Assembly (NCBI GenBank): GCA_947258825.1
Contig: CAMYJX010000010.1
Coordinates: 1-39,373, forward strand
Reading direction: 5' to 3'
Source of the DNA: an uncultured Pseudomonadales bacterium
Lineage (GTDB): Bacteria > Pseudomonadota > Gammaproteobacteria > Pseudomonadales > Azotimanducaceae
Length of the DNA stretch: 39,373 nt
In this document: one piece after another, positions 9,410 through 17,696 of the stretch
How positions within the stretch are numbered: position 1 is the first letter of the stretch
How the letters are laid out: the number at the start of each line of letters is the position of its first letter
Notes under the pieces: model-generated
What the model saw: only the letters and a program-made list of their open reading frames with translations
Databases searched by the model: none
Told to the model about the DNA's origin: nothing
Program-made: the position numbers and the translations under genes

Positions 9410-10477
9410 TCAGGCAACCAGGCCCTGTACCCGGGCAGCCTGTTCCCGCACCATCTCCGGAGCGCCCAGCATCTGGCGGTTGAAGCCAATACGCTTGAAC
9501 CAGTAGTGCAGCCCCACCAGATCGGTGAAGCCCATGCCGCCATGAACTTCGGTGGCCGTTTTTGCGACCAGCTTGCCGACTTCCGCCAGATGGGCCTTGG
9601 CGTGACATGCGATCAGCCGCGCTTCTTCGGGCAGCTCGTCCAGCGCGTGGCCCGCGTACCAGATCATTGCGCGGCACGGCTCGAGTTCCGCCGCCATCTC
9701 CGCGCACATGTGCTTGACCGCCTGAAAGGACGCGATGGGTCTGTTGAACTGCTCCCGCTGCTTGGCGTACTCGACGGCCTGATCCAGCATGCTCTGGGCG
9801 GCGCCCAGCGTGTCCGCCGCAAGCATCACGCGTCCGGCGTCAACCACCCGGGCGAAGACCTCGGGGTCGTCCGAGATCAGCTGAGCCGGAGTTGCGTCGA
9901 ACGTCAGCTCGGCCGTTGGCCGGGTACGGTCGATGGTCGGCAGCGCCTGCCAGGTCAGCCCGACCGCGTCAGCGGCCGCCAGGAAAAGACGCTGCCGGCC
10001 GTCCGCTACCAGGTAATGGTCGGCAGGACAGTCCATGGCGAAAAGGGCTTTCCCTGTCAGCCTGTTTTCGGCGCTGGTAACGCCGGCATCCTGTCGAGCT
10101 GCCACCGCGTCGCCGATGGCCACGCCAACGCGGGTCTGGCCGCTGGCGATCTGCGCCAGCAGTTCCTCCTGGTCGGCACCGGCATAGGCGATCGCCAGGG
10201 GAGCCATCACCACCGTCCCCAGAAAGGGTGAGGGCGTAACGTGATTGCCCAGCGATTCGGCCACCAGGGCGGCATCCAGGCACCCCAGACCGACACCGCC
10301 GGCGCTTTCGGCAATGAGCAGGCCGGAAATGCCCAGCTCGGTGAGGCCTTGCCAGATGCCCTCGTCGTCCTGCTGCTCGGAAAACTCGCGTACCCGGTCC
10401 AGGGGGGCTTCAGCCTCGAGAAAACGATTGACGCTGTCCTGCAGCAGCGTCTGCTCTTCGGAGAGTCCAAATTCCAT
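9410..10477 (-). CDS. Acyl-CoA dehydrogenase, small-subunit type
   Basis: A 355-residue flavoprotein of the acyl-CoA dehydrogenase family, beginning MEFGLSEEQTLLQDSVNRFL and ending with the helical domain segment KTATEVHGGMGFTDLVGLHYWFKR. The mid-domain is shorter and more divergent than in classical FadE-type enzymes. It lies 12 bp after a longer acyl-CoA dehydrogenase gene. Its ribosome-binding site GAGGAA overlaps the stop of that gene. Pairs of one roughly 355- and one roughly 396-residue subunit are the pattern of heterotetrameric (alpha2beta2) acyl-CoA dehydrogenases, such as the steroid side-chain enzymes of actinobacteria. The same arrangement is inferred here. The reaction would be alpha,beta-desaturation of an acyl-CoA with electrons passed to ETF. 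The substrate is not predictable. Confidence 0.88.
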   Translation of the reverse strand: MEFGLSEEQTLLQDSVNRFLEAEAPLDRVREFSEQQDDEGIWQGLTELGISGLLIAESAGGVGLGCLDAALVAESLGNHVTPSPFLGTVVMAPLAIAYAGADQEELLAQIASGQTRVGVAIGDAVAARQDAGVTSAENRLTGKALFAMDCPADHYLVADGRQRLFLAAADAVGLTWQALPTIDRTRPTAELTFDATPAQLISDDPEVFARVVDAGRVMLAADTLGAAQSMLDQAVEYAKQREQFNRPIASFQAVKHMCAEMAAELEPCRAMIWYAGHALDELPEEARLIACHAKAHLAEVGKLVAKTATEVHGGMGFTDLVGLHYWFKRIGFNRQMLGAPEMVREQAARVQGLVA

Positions 10478-10489
10478 ATACGCGTTTCC

Positions 10490-11680
10490 TCAAACTGCCT
10501 TTTCGAATTTCGGCTCTTTGGGCATGCCAAGGCCTCGTTCGCTGATGATGTTCTTCTGAATCTGCGATGTGCCGCCGCCGATGATCAGGCCCAGGAAAAA
10601 CATGTAATGGCGCTGCCATGAGCCGCCGTCACGAAGATAGGGGCTCTTACCGTACGCGAGCCCCAGCTCTCCCAGCACGTCGATGCCCAGGCCCTCCAGT
10701 TCGTGGCGCAGTTCGGTGCCCTGCAGCTTGACGATCATTCTTGCCAGGCGCGCATCGCCCTTGTTCACCTTGGCGGACAGAATGCGCAGATCGTTGAAGC
10801 GCATGGCCATGACGCGACCCTGGAGCCTCATCAGGCGATCGCGGTAAGCGGGGTTGTCGATCAGCCGTTCGCCGCCAACGGTTTCGGTCTTCATCATCTC
10901 TGTCAGCGCGTTCAGCCGCGTCAGCGTGGCGTTCGGGTCTCCCAGCGAATCCCGCTCGTGGCCGAGAATCGCGTTGGCCACAAGCCAGCCGTCCCCGCGC
11001 TGTCCAACGATCTGATGTTTGGGGACCCGGACGTCCGTAAAGAACACCTCGTTGAAGTTGGCGACTCCGGTCATGTCTACCAGAGGGCGCACTTCGATGC
11101 CCGGCGTGTCCATTCGGAACAGCAGGAATGATATGCCTTTGTGCTTGGGGGCGTCGGGTTCGGTGCGCACGAGACAGAATATCCAGTCGGCGAGGTGGGC
11201 CGTGCTGGTCCAGATCTTCTGCCCGTTGACTACCCACTCGTCACCGTCCAGGACGGCGCTCGTGCGCAGGCTGGCGAGATCGCTGCCTGCGCCGGGCTCG
11301 GAGTAGCCCTGGCACCAGACCATTTCGCCACGCAGCGTTGCGGGTATGAACTGCTGCTTCTGTTCCTCCGTGCCCATCTCGAGCAGGGTGGGGACCAGCA
11401 TGGAAATGCCCTGGCCGCCCAGCCCGGCATTGACCCGGGCTGAAGCAAATTCCTCGGCAATGATCCGGGACTTGAGGATGTCGGGCTGCGCGCCGTGGCC
11501 CCCGTACTCCTTGGGGATGGTTCGTGCCGTATAGCCGTGCTCGATCAGCAGCTGCTGCCAGGCCAGGGCTTTCTCGCCGCGCAGGCTTTCGCTGCTGGGG
11601 GCCTGATCGCGATGGCCCGAGAGGAATGCCCGGACCTCGCCCCGGAACGTCTCGTATTCCGGACCGTAAGACAAATCCAT
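10490..11680 (-). CDS. Acyl-CoA dehydrogenase, large-subunit type
   Basis: A 396-residue acyl-CoA dehydrogenase. The N-terminal helical domain includes IPKEYGGHGAQPDILKSRII. The beta domain carries the FAD/substrate signature CQGYSEPGAGSDLASLRT and WVVNGQKIWTSTAH. The C-terminal helices end with LIIGGGTSQIQKNIISERGL, the usual FAD-contacting end motif of the family. A G-rich ribosome-binding site precedes the ATG. Together with the downstream 355-residue paralogue it probably forms one heteromeric dehydrogenase. The hydroxyacid dehydrogenase gene ends about 107 bp upstream on the same strand, so it may or may not share the transcript. Confidence 0.92.
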   Translation of the reverse strand: MDLSYGPEYETFRGEVRAFLSGHRDQAPSSESLRGEKALAWQQLLIEHGYTARTIPKEYGGHGAQPDILKSRIIAEEFASARVNAGLGGQGISMLVPTLLEMGTEEQKQQFIPATLRGEMVWCQGYSEPGAGSDLASLRTSAVLDGDEWVVNGQKIWTSTAHLADWIFCLVRTEPDAPKHKGISFLLFRMDTPGIEVRPLVDMTGVANFNEVFFTDVRVPKHQIVGQRGDGWLVANAILGHERDSLGDPNATLTRLNALTEMMKTETVGGERLIDNPAYRDRLMRLQGRVMAMRFNDLRILSAKVNKGDARLARMIVKLQGTELRHELEGLGIDVLGELGLAYGKSPYLRDGGSWQRHYMFFLGLIIGGGTSQIQKNIISERGLGMPKEPKFEKAV

Positions 11681-11787
11681 GCTTATTTACCCCCATCAGA
11701 GTGAAAGGCTATTGAACGCGCCGCTGGCAACGATTTTTCCAGTCAGCCTACCCGGTTTTCCCGGCCAGCGGCAACTTGCGCGAAGGC

Positions 11788-12795
11788 TCAGGCCAGGCGC
11801 GGCAGCTGCTCCCGACGGACCAGATACTTGAGCGCTGCCCCCCGAGCGTAGCGCTCGATCTCGGCGACGATGTAGTCGCTGAGGCGCTCGGTTTCCCGCC
11901 CTAGGGAACCGGTGATATGAGGTGTCAGAAACACGTTCGGCATGTCGTACAGCGAGGACGTTTTCGGCAGAACCTCGGGTTCCGTGGTATCCAGGAAAGC
12001 GAAGATCCGGCCTCGCTGCAGCTCTGCGTCCAGGGCGTTCGGTTCGATGAGGCCGCCGCGCGCGGTGTTGATCAGCGTCGCGCCGCCCGGCATCAGCGCC
12101 AGCTCGCGGGCGCCCAGCATGTGTCGTGTCTCGGGGAGCAGGGGCGCGTGCAGGGACACCACGTCGGACCGCGCCAGAAGTTCCGACAAGCTGACCCGTT
12201 CCACGCCCAGATCCCGGCTGGCCATGGACGTGACGTAGGGATCGTAGAGCAGCACGCGCAGGTCGAAGCGCTTGAGATGATCGATTACCAGTCGGCCGAC
12301 GTGAGACGCACCGACGATGCCCACGGTTTTTCGATAGTTGCCGACATTGGCGACTTCCTTTGTCCAGGGCGCCCGGTTCTCCCGCGCGTGTACGTAGTAA
12401 CGGTTGAGCTGAATGACACGTTTGTTGGCAAAAAGGATGGCGGCCAGCGTGAACTCCGCCACCGGTACCGCATTGGCGGCAACCGCGTTGGTTACCAGTA
12501 TGCCTCGACGCCAGACCACATCGTCCAGGAAGCCCTTTACGCTGCCTGCCAGGTGCGCGATCAGGCGTAGCCTGGGCATGCGTTCGACAATTGCCGCGTC
12601 GATGGGCGGGCAGCCCCAGCTGGTGATGAGAAGCTCGATGCTCGACAGGCGTCCGTCCAGCTCCGAAAAATTGCGCAGCGGCTCCCGGCTGACCAACGCC
12701 ACCGTCTTTTCCAGGCGGGCGAGATGATCCTCGCGCATGAGTTCGTCTCGAACCACCGGGTGCATGATCATGGCTGTGGTCAGCATCTTGGCCAT
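11788..12795 (-). CDS. D-isomer-specific 2-hydroxyacid dehydrogenase family protein
   Basis: A 335-residue NAD(P)-dependent oxidoreductase. The nucleotide-binding domain carries GIVGASHVGRLVIDHL, a variant of GxGxxG. The catalytic residues follow in the usual order: Arg in LINTARGGLIEP, Glu in DTTEPEVLP and His in LTPHITGSLG. Family members interconvert 2-oxo and D-2-hydroxy acids in the cytosol; the substrate here is unknown. I start at ATG 12793-12795 (MAKMLTTAMIMHP). The longer open frame upstream only translates the 11-bp repeat array and is not protein-like. The intergenic region shared with the divergent dUTPase gene contains that array. Confidence 0.87.
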   Translation of the reverse strand: MAKMLTTAMIMHPVVRDELMREDHLARLEKTVALVSREPLRNFSELDGRLSSIELLITSWGCPPIDAAIVERMPRLRLIAHLAGSVKGFLDDVVWRRGILVTNAVAANAVPVAEFTLAAILFANKRVIQLNRYYVHARENRAPWTKEVANVGNYRKTVGIVGASHVGRLVIDHLKRFDLRVLLYDPYVTSMASRDLGVERVSLSELLARSDVVSLHAPLLPETRHMLGARELALMPGGATLINTARGGLIEPNALDAELQRGRIFAFLDTTEPEVLPKTSSLYDMPNVFLTPHITGSLGRETERLSDYIVAEIERYARGAALKYLVRREQLPRLA

Positions 12796-12822
12796 GGGCG
12801 AGAGAATACCCCATAATTTGCG

Positions 12823-12888
12823 GTGCAGCGCGGGTGCAGCGCGGGTGCAGCGCGGGTGCAGCGCGGGCGCAGCGCGGGCGCAGCGCGA
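12823..12888. repeat. 11-bp tandem array, 6 units, between divergent genes
   Basis: Six uninterrupted 11-bp units run from 12823 to 12888. Four read GTGCAGCGCGG, the fifth GCGCAGCGCGG and the sixth GCGCAGCGCGA. The array begins 27 bp upstream of the hydroxyacid dehydrogenase ATG and ends 50 bp before the dUTPase ATG. A second array of the same unit, in inverted orientation, lies at 26450-26493. Confidence 0.95.
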
Positions 12889-12938
12889 GTTCCCGGAGCC
12901 CCCACTGAGTCGGAATTTCCTAGAGCGACGGAGTTTCA

Positions 12939-13574
12939 ATGAACCAGGCCGAGGCCCTGGCCATGGTGGGAACCATGGCGGAGATGCAGGATCATCACAA
13001 CCGACAGGTTCACCCGCAGTGGCGGGAGCAGGGCTATGCCTACTACCGTGCCGTCTGGGTGGAGTGCGCGGAGCTGCTGGATCATTTCGGCTGGAAATGG
13101 TGGAAGCATCAGCAGCCCGATCTCGATCAGGTGAAGCTGGAGATCGTCGATATCTGGCATTTTGGATTGAGCGATCTCATGCGCGCCGGGACGCTCGACG
13201 ACGAGGTCGCCGAGCTGCTGGTCTCTGCCAGCGAGAACACGCCGGATCCGGACGCGGAGGCCTTTCGTCTGGCGGTGGAAGACCTGGCGCAGGAAACACT
13301 TCGCTCGCGGGTGTTCGCTACGGCGCCATTTGCCCAGGTCCTCAGGGCACTTCCCTTGCCTCTCGATGAGCTGTTCCGCATGTACGTCGGCAAGAACGTC
13401 CTCAATAACTTCCGGCAGGATCACGGTTACAAGACGGGCGAGTACCGCAAGCTCTGGCACGGTCGCGAAGACAACGAGCATCTTGTGGAGGTACTTCACG
13501 GGCTGGAATGCGCGCCTGAGGACGTGCCGAAAACGGTTTACGAGCAATTGCGATCCCTGTACTCCGTTGCATGA
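12939..13574 (+). CDS. Dimeric (all-alpha) dUTP diphosphatase
   Basis: A 211-residue, predominantly helical protein of the MazG-like dimeric dUTPase family, unrelated to the trimeric Dut fold. It hydrolyses dUTP (and dUDP) to dUMP and pyrophosphate, keeping uracil out of DNA. The magnesium-binding motifs are visible as VECAELLDHFGWKWWK (ExxE) and EIVDIWHFGLSD (ExxD). The C-terminal half, with MYVGKNVLNNFRQDHGYKTG, is also conserved in the family. A CGGAG ribosome-binding site lies 6 bp before the ATG. The stop codon forms an ATGA with an upstream start option of the next gene, a Nudix hydrolase. The four-gene run therefore starts with two nucleotide-pool sanitation enzymes. Confidence 0.9.
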   Translation: MNQAEALAMVGTMAEMQDHHNRQVHPQWREQGYAYYRAVWVECAELLDHFGWKWWKHQQPDLDQVKLEIVDIWHFGLSDLMRAGTLDDEVAELLVSASENTPDPDAEAFRLAVEDLAQETLRSRVFATAPFAQVLRALPLPLDELFRMYVGKNVLNNFRQDHGYKTGEYRKLWHGREDNEHLVEVLHGLECAPEDVPKTVYEQLRSLYSVA

Positions 13575-13639
13575 TTCCGCTTGATTCGTCCCGGGGCGGC
13601 ATTTGCCATCCGGGACGACGCGACACAGAATCCGCCGGC

Positions 13640-14215
13640 ATGGAAACCGAAGACCGGCAAGCCCTGCTGGAACGTCGGCTCGCTGACTGGCGGCCGGATC
13701 TCATTGGCACCCTGATGTTCCTCACCGGCGATGACGACGACGTTCTGCTCATCCGCAAGAAACGCGGTCACGGCGCCGGCAAGATCAACGGCCCCGGGGG
13801 AAAGCTGGATGCCGGCGAGTCTCCCGCTCAGTGCGCGGTTCGCGAAACCTTTGAAGAAACCGCCATCGAAGCCCAGGATCCTCAGCTGGCGGCCGTCATG
13901 CGCTTCGTGGACCTGGAGGACGAAGACTGGCTTGGCTACGTTTTCGTGGCCTCTCGCTATCGGGGAGAAATTCGGGAAACGGCGGAAGCCGTTCCTGCGT
14001 GGTTTGCCATAGACCGGATTCCGTTCGAGGAAATGTGGGACGATGACCGTTACTGGCTGCCTCGTATCCTGGCCGGCGAGGTGCTGAAGGGTGATTTCCT
14101 CTTCCGGGGCGGAAGCCTGCTGGCCCACAGGCTCCGTCCGCTGGGGTTCGAGGAGGCAGGCCGCGCGAACGAACAGGCAAACAGTGTGAAACCGGAGCTT
14201 CTATCGTGGGATTGA
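13640..14215 (+). CDS. Nudix hydrolase, MTH1/MutT-like (8-oxo-dGTP diphosphatase-like)
   Basis: A Nudix-fold pyrophosphohydrolase of about 191 residues. The stretch LLIRKKRGHGAGKINGPGG just before the Nudix box resembles the MTH1 family, which removes oxidised purine nucleotides. The box reads GKLDAGE, seven residues, then RETFEETAI, so the Gly of the EExGU end is Ala. All the metal-binding Glu residues are kept. Two starts are possible. ATG 13571 overlaps the dUTPase stop (ATGA) and would add 23 residues of poor protein character. ATG 13640 gives METEDRQALLERRLADW and is preferred here on sequence quality. Neither has a strong ribosome-binding site. The 3' end overlaps the next gene by 10 bp. 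A role in cleaning the nucleotide pool together with dUTPase is inferred. Confidence 0.85.
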   Translation: METEDRQALLERRLADWRPDLIGTLMFLTGDDDDVLLIRKKRGHGAGKINGPGGKLDAGESPAQCAVRETFEETAIEAQDPQLAAVMRFVDLEDEDWLGYVFVASRYRGEIRETAEAVPAWFAIDRIPFEEMWDDDRYWLPRILAGEVLKGDFLFRGGSLLAHRLRPLGFEEAGRANEQANSVKPELLSWD

Positions 14216-15117
14216 ATATTGGCATATCCGTTTGCTCCAGCTATCAGGTGAGCGATCCGCGGCAGGGTGCCCGGTTCATGGTGGAACGGGCGCGGCAGGC
14301 ACGGCAGGCGGGCCTCGACAGCCTCTTCGTTGGCGACCACCACGTCACGCCGACGCCCTATTTCCAGAACTCACCCGTGCTCGGGCGCATGCTCGCCGAA
14401 TGGGGCGATCGTCCAGTCGGTGCCCTCTACCTGCTGCCCCTCTGGAACCCGGTGCTTCTGGCCGAGCAGGTGGCAACCCTGGCCAGCATTGCCGAGGGCC
14501 GGTTCATTCTCCAGTGCGGTCTCGGGGGTGATGCCCGGCAGAGCGCAGGCATGGGCATCGACATAAGCCGGCGGGTGGGCATGTTCGAAACGGCCTTGGA
14601 AACGCTGCGGGCGCTGTGGCGGGGAGAGGAGGTAACCCTCGACCGTTATTGGGGCCTGAACCGCGCGCGAATCTCACCGCTGCCACCGGAGCCGGTGGAG
14701 GTATGGGTCGGCTCCCTTGCGCCGGCCGCCATCAATCGCACAGCGCGCATGGCGGAAGGCTGGCTGGGCTCGCCAGGGTTGACCTATCAGCAGGCCGCGG
14801 ACAGCCTGAACCTCTATCGTCAGGCCTGCGCTGAGCATGATCGGGAACCGACCGCGGTAGCGCTGCGTCGCGATGTCTTCGTGGGCGCCAGCAGTGAGGA
14901 AGCTCAGCGTGTGGTCCGACCCTATGTCGAGCGCGGTTACCGGGGTTTCAGCGAGGAGGCGATGCTGTTCGGCTCGGTGCAGGAGGTGGCTGAAACGCTG
15001 TCGTCCTATGCGGAGCTCGGCTATACAGACATCATCGTCCGCAACATCAGCGCCGATCAGGGTGAGAGCCTGGCTACCATCGAGCGGCTGGTGGCGGTGA
15101 AGGCGCTGCTGGGCTGA
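14206..15117 (+). CDS. LLM class flavin-dependent oxidoreductase
   Basis: A 303-residue luciferase-like (beta/alpha)8 barrel protein. Recognisable pieces are the first strand (GLNIGISVCSSYQV), FVGDHHVTPTPYF, the WNPVLLAEQVATLASIAEGRF helix-strand pair and VWVGSLAPAAINRTARMAEGWL near the cofactor site. Relatives use FMNH2 or F420; the cofactor and substrate cannot be told from the sequence. The start is GTG 14206, 9 bp after a GGAG motif, and the first 10 bp overlap the end of the Nudix gene. It is followed after 28 bp by another Nudix gene, so all four genes from 12939 to 15763 form one probable operon. Confidence 0.87.
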   Translation: MGLNIGISVCSSYQVSDPRQGARFMVERARQARQAGLDSLFVGDHHVTPTPYFQNSPVLGRMLAEWGDRPVGALYLLPLWNPVLLAEQVATLASIAEGRFILQCGLGGDARQSAGMGIDISRRVGMFETALETLRALWRGEEVTLDRYWGLNRARISPLPPEPVEVWVGSLAPAAINRTARMAEGWLGSPGLTYQQAADSLNLYRQACAEHDREPTAVALRRDVFVGASSEEAQRVVRPYVERGYRGFSEEAMLFGSVQEVAETLSSYAELGYTDIIVRNISADQGESLATIERLVAVKALLG

Positions 15118-15145
15118 TCCGGCAACCCGGCTGCAGGAGGAGACG

Positions 15146-15763
15146 GTGGCGGACTGGCTCGGATGGATTCAGCGCCTGCGGGCCATCGGTCAGACGGGCA
15201 TCGCGTACAGCCTCGACCCTTACGACCAGGAGCGCTACCAGGAGATCTCCAGCCTTACCGAATTCATGCTCAGCGCGCTGCTCGATGTGCCGCCAGAGCG
15301 CGTGCACGATCTGTACCTTGGCGAGCGGGGATACCCGACGCCCAAGGTGGACGTTCGAGCCGGTGTCTTCCGGGACGATCGGATTTTGCTGGTGCGAGAG
15401 GCGAGCGACGGCCGCTGGTCGCTGCCCGGCGGCTGGGCAGACGAGCAGCAGTCGCCGCGACAGTGCGTGGAGCGTGAGGTTCAGGAGGAAGCCGGATATC
15501 AGGTTCGCGCCACCAGGCTGGTTGCGGTGAAAGATCGCAACCTGCACCCGTACGAACCGCGGCGCCTGGAGCACGTTTACAAGCTCGTTTTCCTCTGCGA
15601 GCTGCTGGGAGGCACGCCGGCGGTCGGCCTGGAGACCACGGCGGTGGATTTTTTTCCGCTGGATGCGCTGCCCGAGCTGTCCAGCGGACGGACGCTGGCC
15701 GAAGATATTCGGCTGCTGGCGCGGCATCATCGCCAACCCGACCGGTTGCCTGAATTTGACTGA
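15146..15763 (+). CDS. Nudix hydrolase with N-terminal Nudix-associated helical domain
   Basis: A 205-residue protein. The N-terminal about 60 residues (ADWLGWIQRLRAIGQTGIAY onward) match the small helical domain (NUDIX_N type) that precedes some ADP-ribose pyrophosphatase-like enzymes. The Nudix fold follows, from PKVDVRAGVFRDDRILLVRE. The box reads GWADEQQ, seven residues, then REVQEEAGY. The first Glu of the consensus (Gx5E) is Gln, while the REUxEExGU metal-binding part is intact. The enzyme is therefore probably active on a nucleoside diphosphate derivative, but this is not certain. The GTG start is supported by a near-perfect AGGAGGAG ribosome-binding site at 15135-15142. It converges with the methyltransferase gene, 65 bp away. 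Confidence 0.87.
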   Translation: MADWLGWIQRLRAIGQTGIAYSLDPYDQERYQEISSLTEFMLSALLDVPPERVHDLYLGERGYPTPKVDVRAGVFRDDRILLVREASDGRWSLPGGWADEQQSPRQCVEREVQEEAGYQVRATRLVAVKDRNLHPYEPRRLEHVYKLVFLCELLGGTPAVGLETTAVDFFPLDALPELSSGRTLAEDIRLLARHHRQPDRLPEFD

Positions 15764-15828
15764 GCCTGTGCCGCCGGTGATACGTTCAGAACGCGCTCGG
15801 CGATCTCCCCGTAGTCGGGCATTTGCTC

Positions 15829-16620
15829 TCAGGTTTTCCTGACGCACCAGGCTTCTTCCGTAGGCCACCGCGTTGCCCACTCGGGGTTTGCCCACGGGTA
15901 GCGGGTGGTTGAACCTGGCGGAGCCTGCAGTTCCAGCAGGCGTTCGACGATCAGATCATTGGCTCGCAGCAGCGCAATCCAGTCGCCGTGGCTGAGGTGA
16001 AACTCCGTCTGGCCCGGACTGTCGGGCCAGACCGTTCTGTGCATTCCAAAATAGGGCCGCAGAAGCCGGGTGCCCAGCGGCCCTTCGGATTCGAAATCCG
16101 GTGCGCACATCACCATCAGGGCTGAATTGGTCAGAAATACCAGCTGGCCGTTGGGCTTGAGAAGGCGGGCGGCTTCCGGGATCCATCGATAGGGATCAGA
16201 CCACAGGGCTGCTCCGTATTCGGAGATTGCGAAGTCGAAGCTTTCGTCGGGATAGGGGATTGACTCGGCGAAAGCCTCCTCGATGCTAAAGTCGAGGCCG
16301 TGCTCCCGCTTCAAGCCTCTGGCGGTCTCCAGCTGGGCAGGGGTCGGGTCGATGGCGATGACCTGCGCGCCACGTCGGCACATCCAGGCCGAAACGTAGG
16401 CGGTTCCGCAGCCGAGCTCGATGCATCTGAGCCCGGACATGTCGTCGGGTAGAAGGCGCGCGCTGCTTTCCGGGATGCGCCAGATGCCCCAGTAGGGCTC
16501 GTCGGACGCCCAGGCGTGCTCGGCAGCGGCGACGTAGCTGGGCGCCTCCTGCTGCCAGGCGTCGACGTTGCCCCGAAGATACTCCGGCCCCTCTAGGCGT
16601 CCGGACGGCTGCTTGCTCAT
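15829..16620 (-). CDS. Class I SAM-dependent methyltransferase
   Basis: A 263-residue methyltransferase of the Methyltransf_11 kind. Motif I is CIELGCGTAYVSAWM, the acidic end of strand 2 is VIAIDPTPAQLETARG, and motif IV/V regions are visible in FDFAISEYGAALWSDPY and EAARLLKPNGQLVFLTN. The acceptor substrate is unknown. I start at ATG 16618-16620 (MSKQPSGRLEGPEYLRGNVD). Another in-frame ATG lies at 16653, and the remaining upstream frame overlaps the divergent SDR gene and is not protein-like. The promoter region must lie in the roughly 155 bp before that SDR gene. Confidence 0.87.
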   Translation of the reverse strand: MSKQPSGRLEGPEYLRGNVDAWQQEAPSYVAAAEHAWASDEPYWGIWRIPESSARLLPDDMSGLRCIELGCGTAYVSAWMCRRGAQVIAIDPTPAQLETARGLKREHGLDFSIEEAFAESIPYPDESFDFAISEYGAALWSDPYRWIPEAARLLKPNGQLVFLTNSALMVMCAPDFESEGPLGTRLLRPYFGMHRTVWPDSPGQTEFHLSHGDWIALLRANDLIVERLLELQAPPGSTTRYPWANPEWATRWPTEEAWCVRKT

Positions 16621-16777
16621 GCTGCTGGATCTCGAAGGGATGCTCAGGTCCATTCGAGTATTGGGCCAGGCGCCGTCTGCTGCAAGGCGGGTTTGGGGTT
16701 GCCAAGCGGGCCGGCTACAATCGCCCGCCTTCGAGCTGCCAAAGGCAGCGGTAACCGGATACCAACGGGAGATGAGC

Positions 16778-17695
16778 ATGGGCTTGCTGGATGAAAAAGT
16801 CGTTCTGGTGACGGGTGCGGCGCGAGGTATCGGGCGTGAAGTTGCGCTGTCTGCGGCCGGCGAAGGCGCGCGGGTCGTTGTCAACGACCTCGGCGGCGCG
16901 GTGGCGGGCGGCGATCTGGGCGATGCCGGCCCTGCCCAGGAGGTAGTGGACGAGATTCGCGCGGCGGGTGGTGAGGCGGTGGCCGATTCTCACAGCGTGT
17001 CCGATCGTCATGGGGCCGGCGCCATGATCGAGCTGGCGCTGGACACCTTCGGCGGTCTGCATGCGGTTATCAATCCGGCCGGGATCCTGCGCGACAAAAT
17101 GTTTCACAAAATGGAAGATCAGGACTGGGACTCCGTCATCAATGTCCATCTGAACGGCTCGTACAACGTTGCCCGTGCGGCCATTAATCACTTCCGTGAT
17201 CAGGAGGAGGGCGCCTTTGTCTTCTTCACCTCGACCTCGGGTCTGATCGGCAACATCGGCCAGGCGAACTACGCCGCGGCCAAGATGGGCATTGCCGGGC
17301 TGTCCCGCATCATCGCGATGGAGGGCGCGCAGAAGAACGTCCGTTCCAACGTGGTCGCCCCGTTCGCCTGGACTCGTATGATCGCCACCATCCCGGTCAA
17401 GGACGATGCCAGCGCCGATCGGGTAAAGCGGATGCAGGAGGGGATGCGGGCTGATCAGGTTGCGCAACCGGTGGTAGCCCTGGCCTCCGATGCGGCGAAA
17501 CACGTTTCCGGTCAGATCTTCGCGGTTCGCGGCAACGAGATCTTTCTCATGAGCCAGCCCCGCCCGGTTCGCGGCATGGCTCGACTCGAAGGCTGGTCGC
17601 CACAGTCCGTGGTTGATCATGCCCTGCCAGGCCTGTCCGGACAGTTCGAGGACCTGGGCCCCACCAACTCGGTCTTCAGCTGGGATCCGGTGTAG
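16778..17695 (+). CDS. Long short-chain dehydrogenase, (3R)-hydroxyacyl-CoA dehydrogenase type
   Basis: A 305-residue SDR. The NAD-binding motif is VTGAARGIG near residue 15, and the catalytic YAAAK follows the FFTSTSGLIG strand. The extra loop with NDLGGAVAGGDLGDAGPAQ and the segment AGILRDKMFHKMEDQDWDSV are the signature of the roughly 300-residue family related to the N-terminal domain of peroxisomal multifunctional enzyme type 2. Those enzymes oxidise (3R)-hydroxyacyl-CoA. The usual NNAG motif is NPAG here. ATG 16778 is preferred over ATG 16772 because GGGAG at 16767-16771 lies 6 bp before it. Its stop is immediately followed by the left arm of a long inverted repeat. Confidence 0.9.
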   Translation: MGLLDEKVVLVTGAARGIGREVALSAAGEGARVVVNDLGGAVAGGDLGDAGPAQEVVDEIRAAGGEAVADSHSVSDRHGAGAMIELALDTFGGLHAVINPAGILRDKMFHKMEDQDWDSVINVHLNGSYNVARAAINHFRDQEEGAFVFFTSTSGLIGNIGQANYAAAKMGIAGLSRIIAMEGAQKNVRSNVVAPFAWTRMIATIPVKDDASADRVKRMQEGMRADQVAQPVVALASDAAKHVSGQIFAVRGNEIFLMSQPRPVRGMARLEGWSPQSVVDHALPGLSGQFEDLGPTNSVFSWDPV

Positions 17696-17696
17696 T

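Noticed and set aside
11720..11772. 9-bp inverted repeat (GCCGCTGGC/GCCAGCGGC) downstream of the hydroxyacid dehydrogenase
   Set aside because: The loop is 35 nt and no T tract follows. It may be a weak transcript end but cannot be supported as a terminator.
12823..12888. CRISPR-like array
   Set aside because: The units are only 11 bp and directly abutting, without spacers or cas genes.
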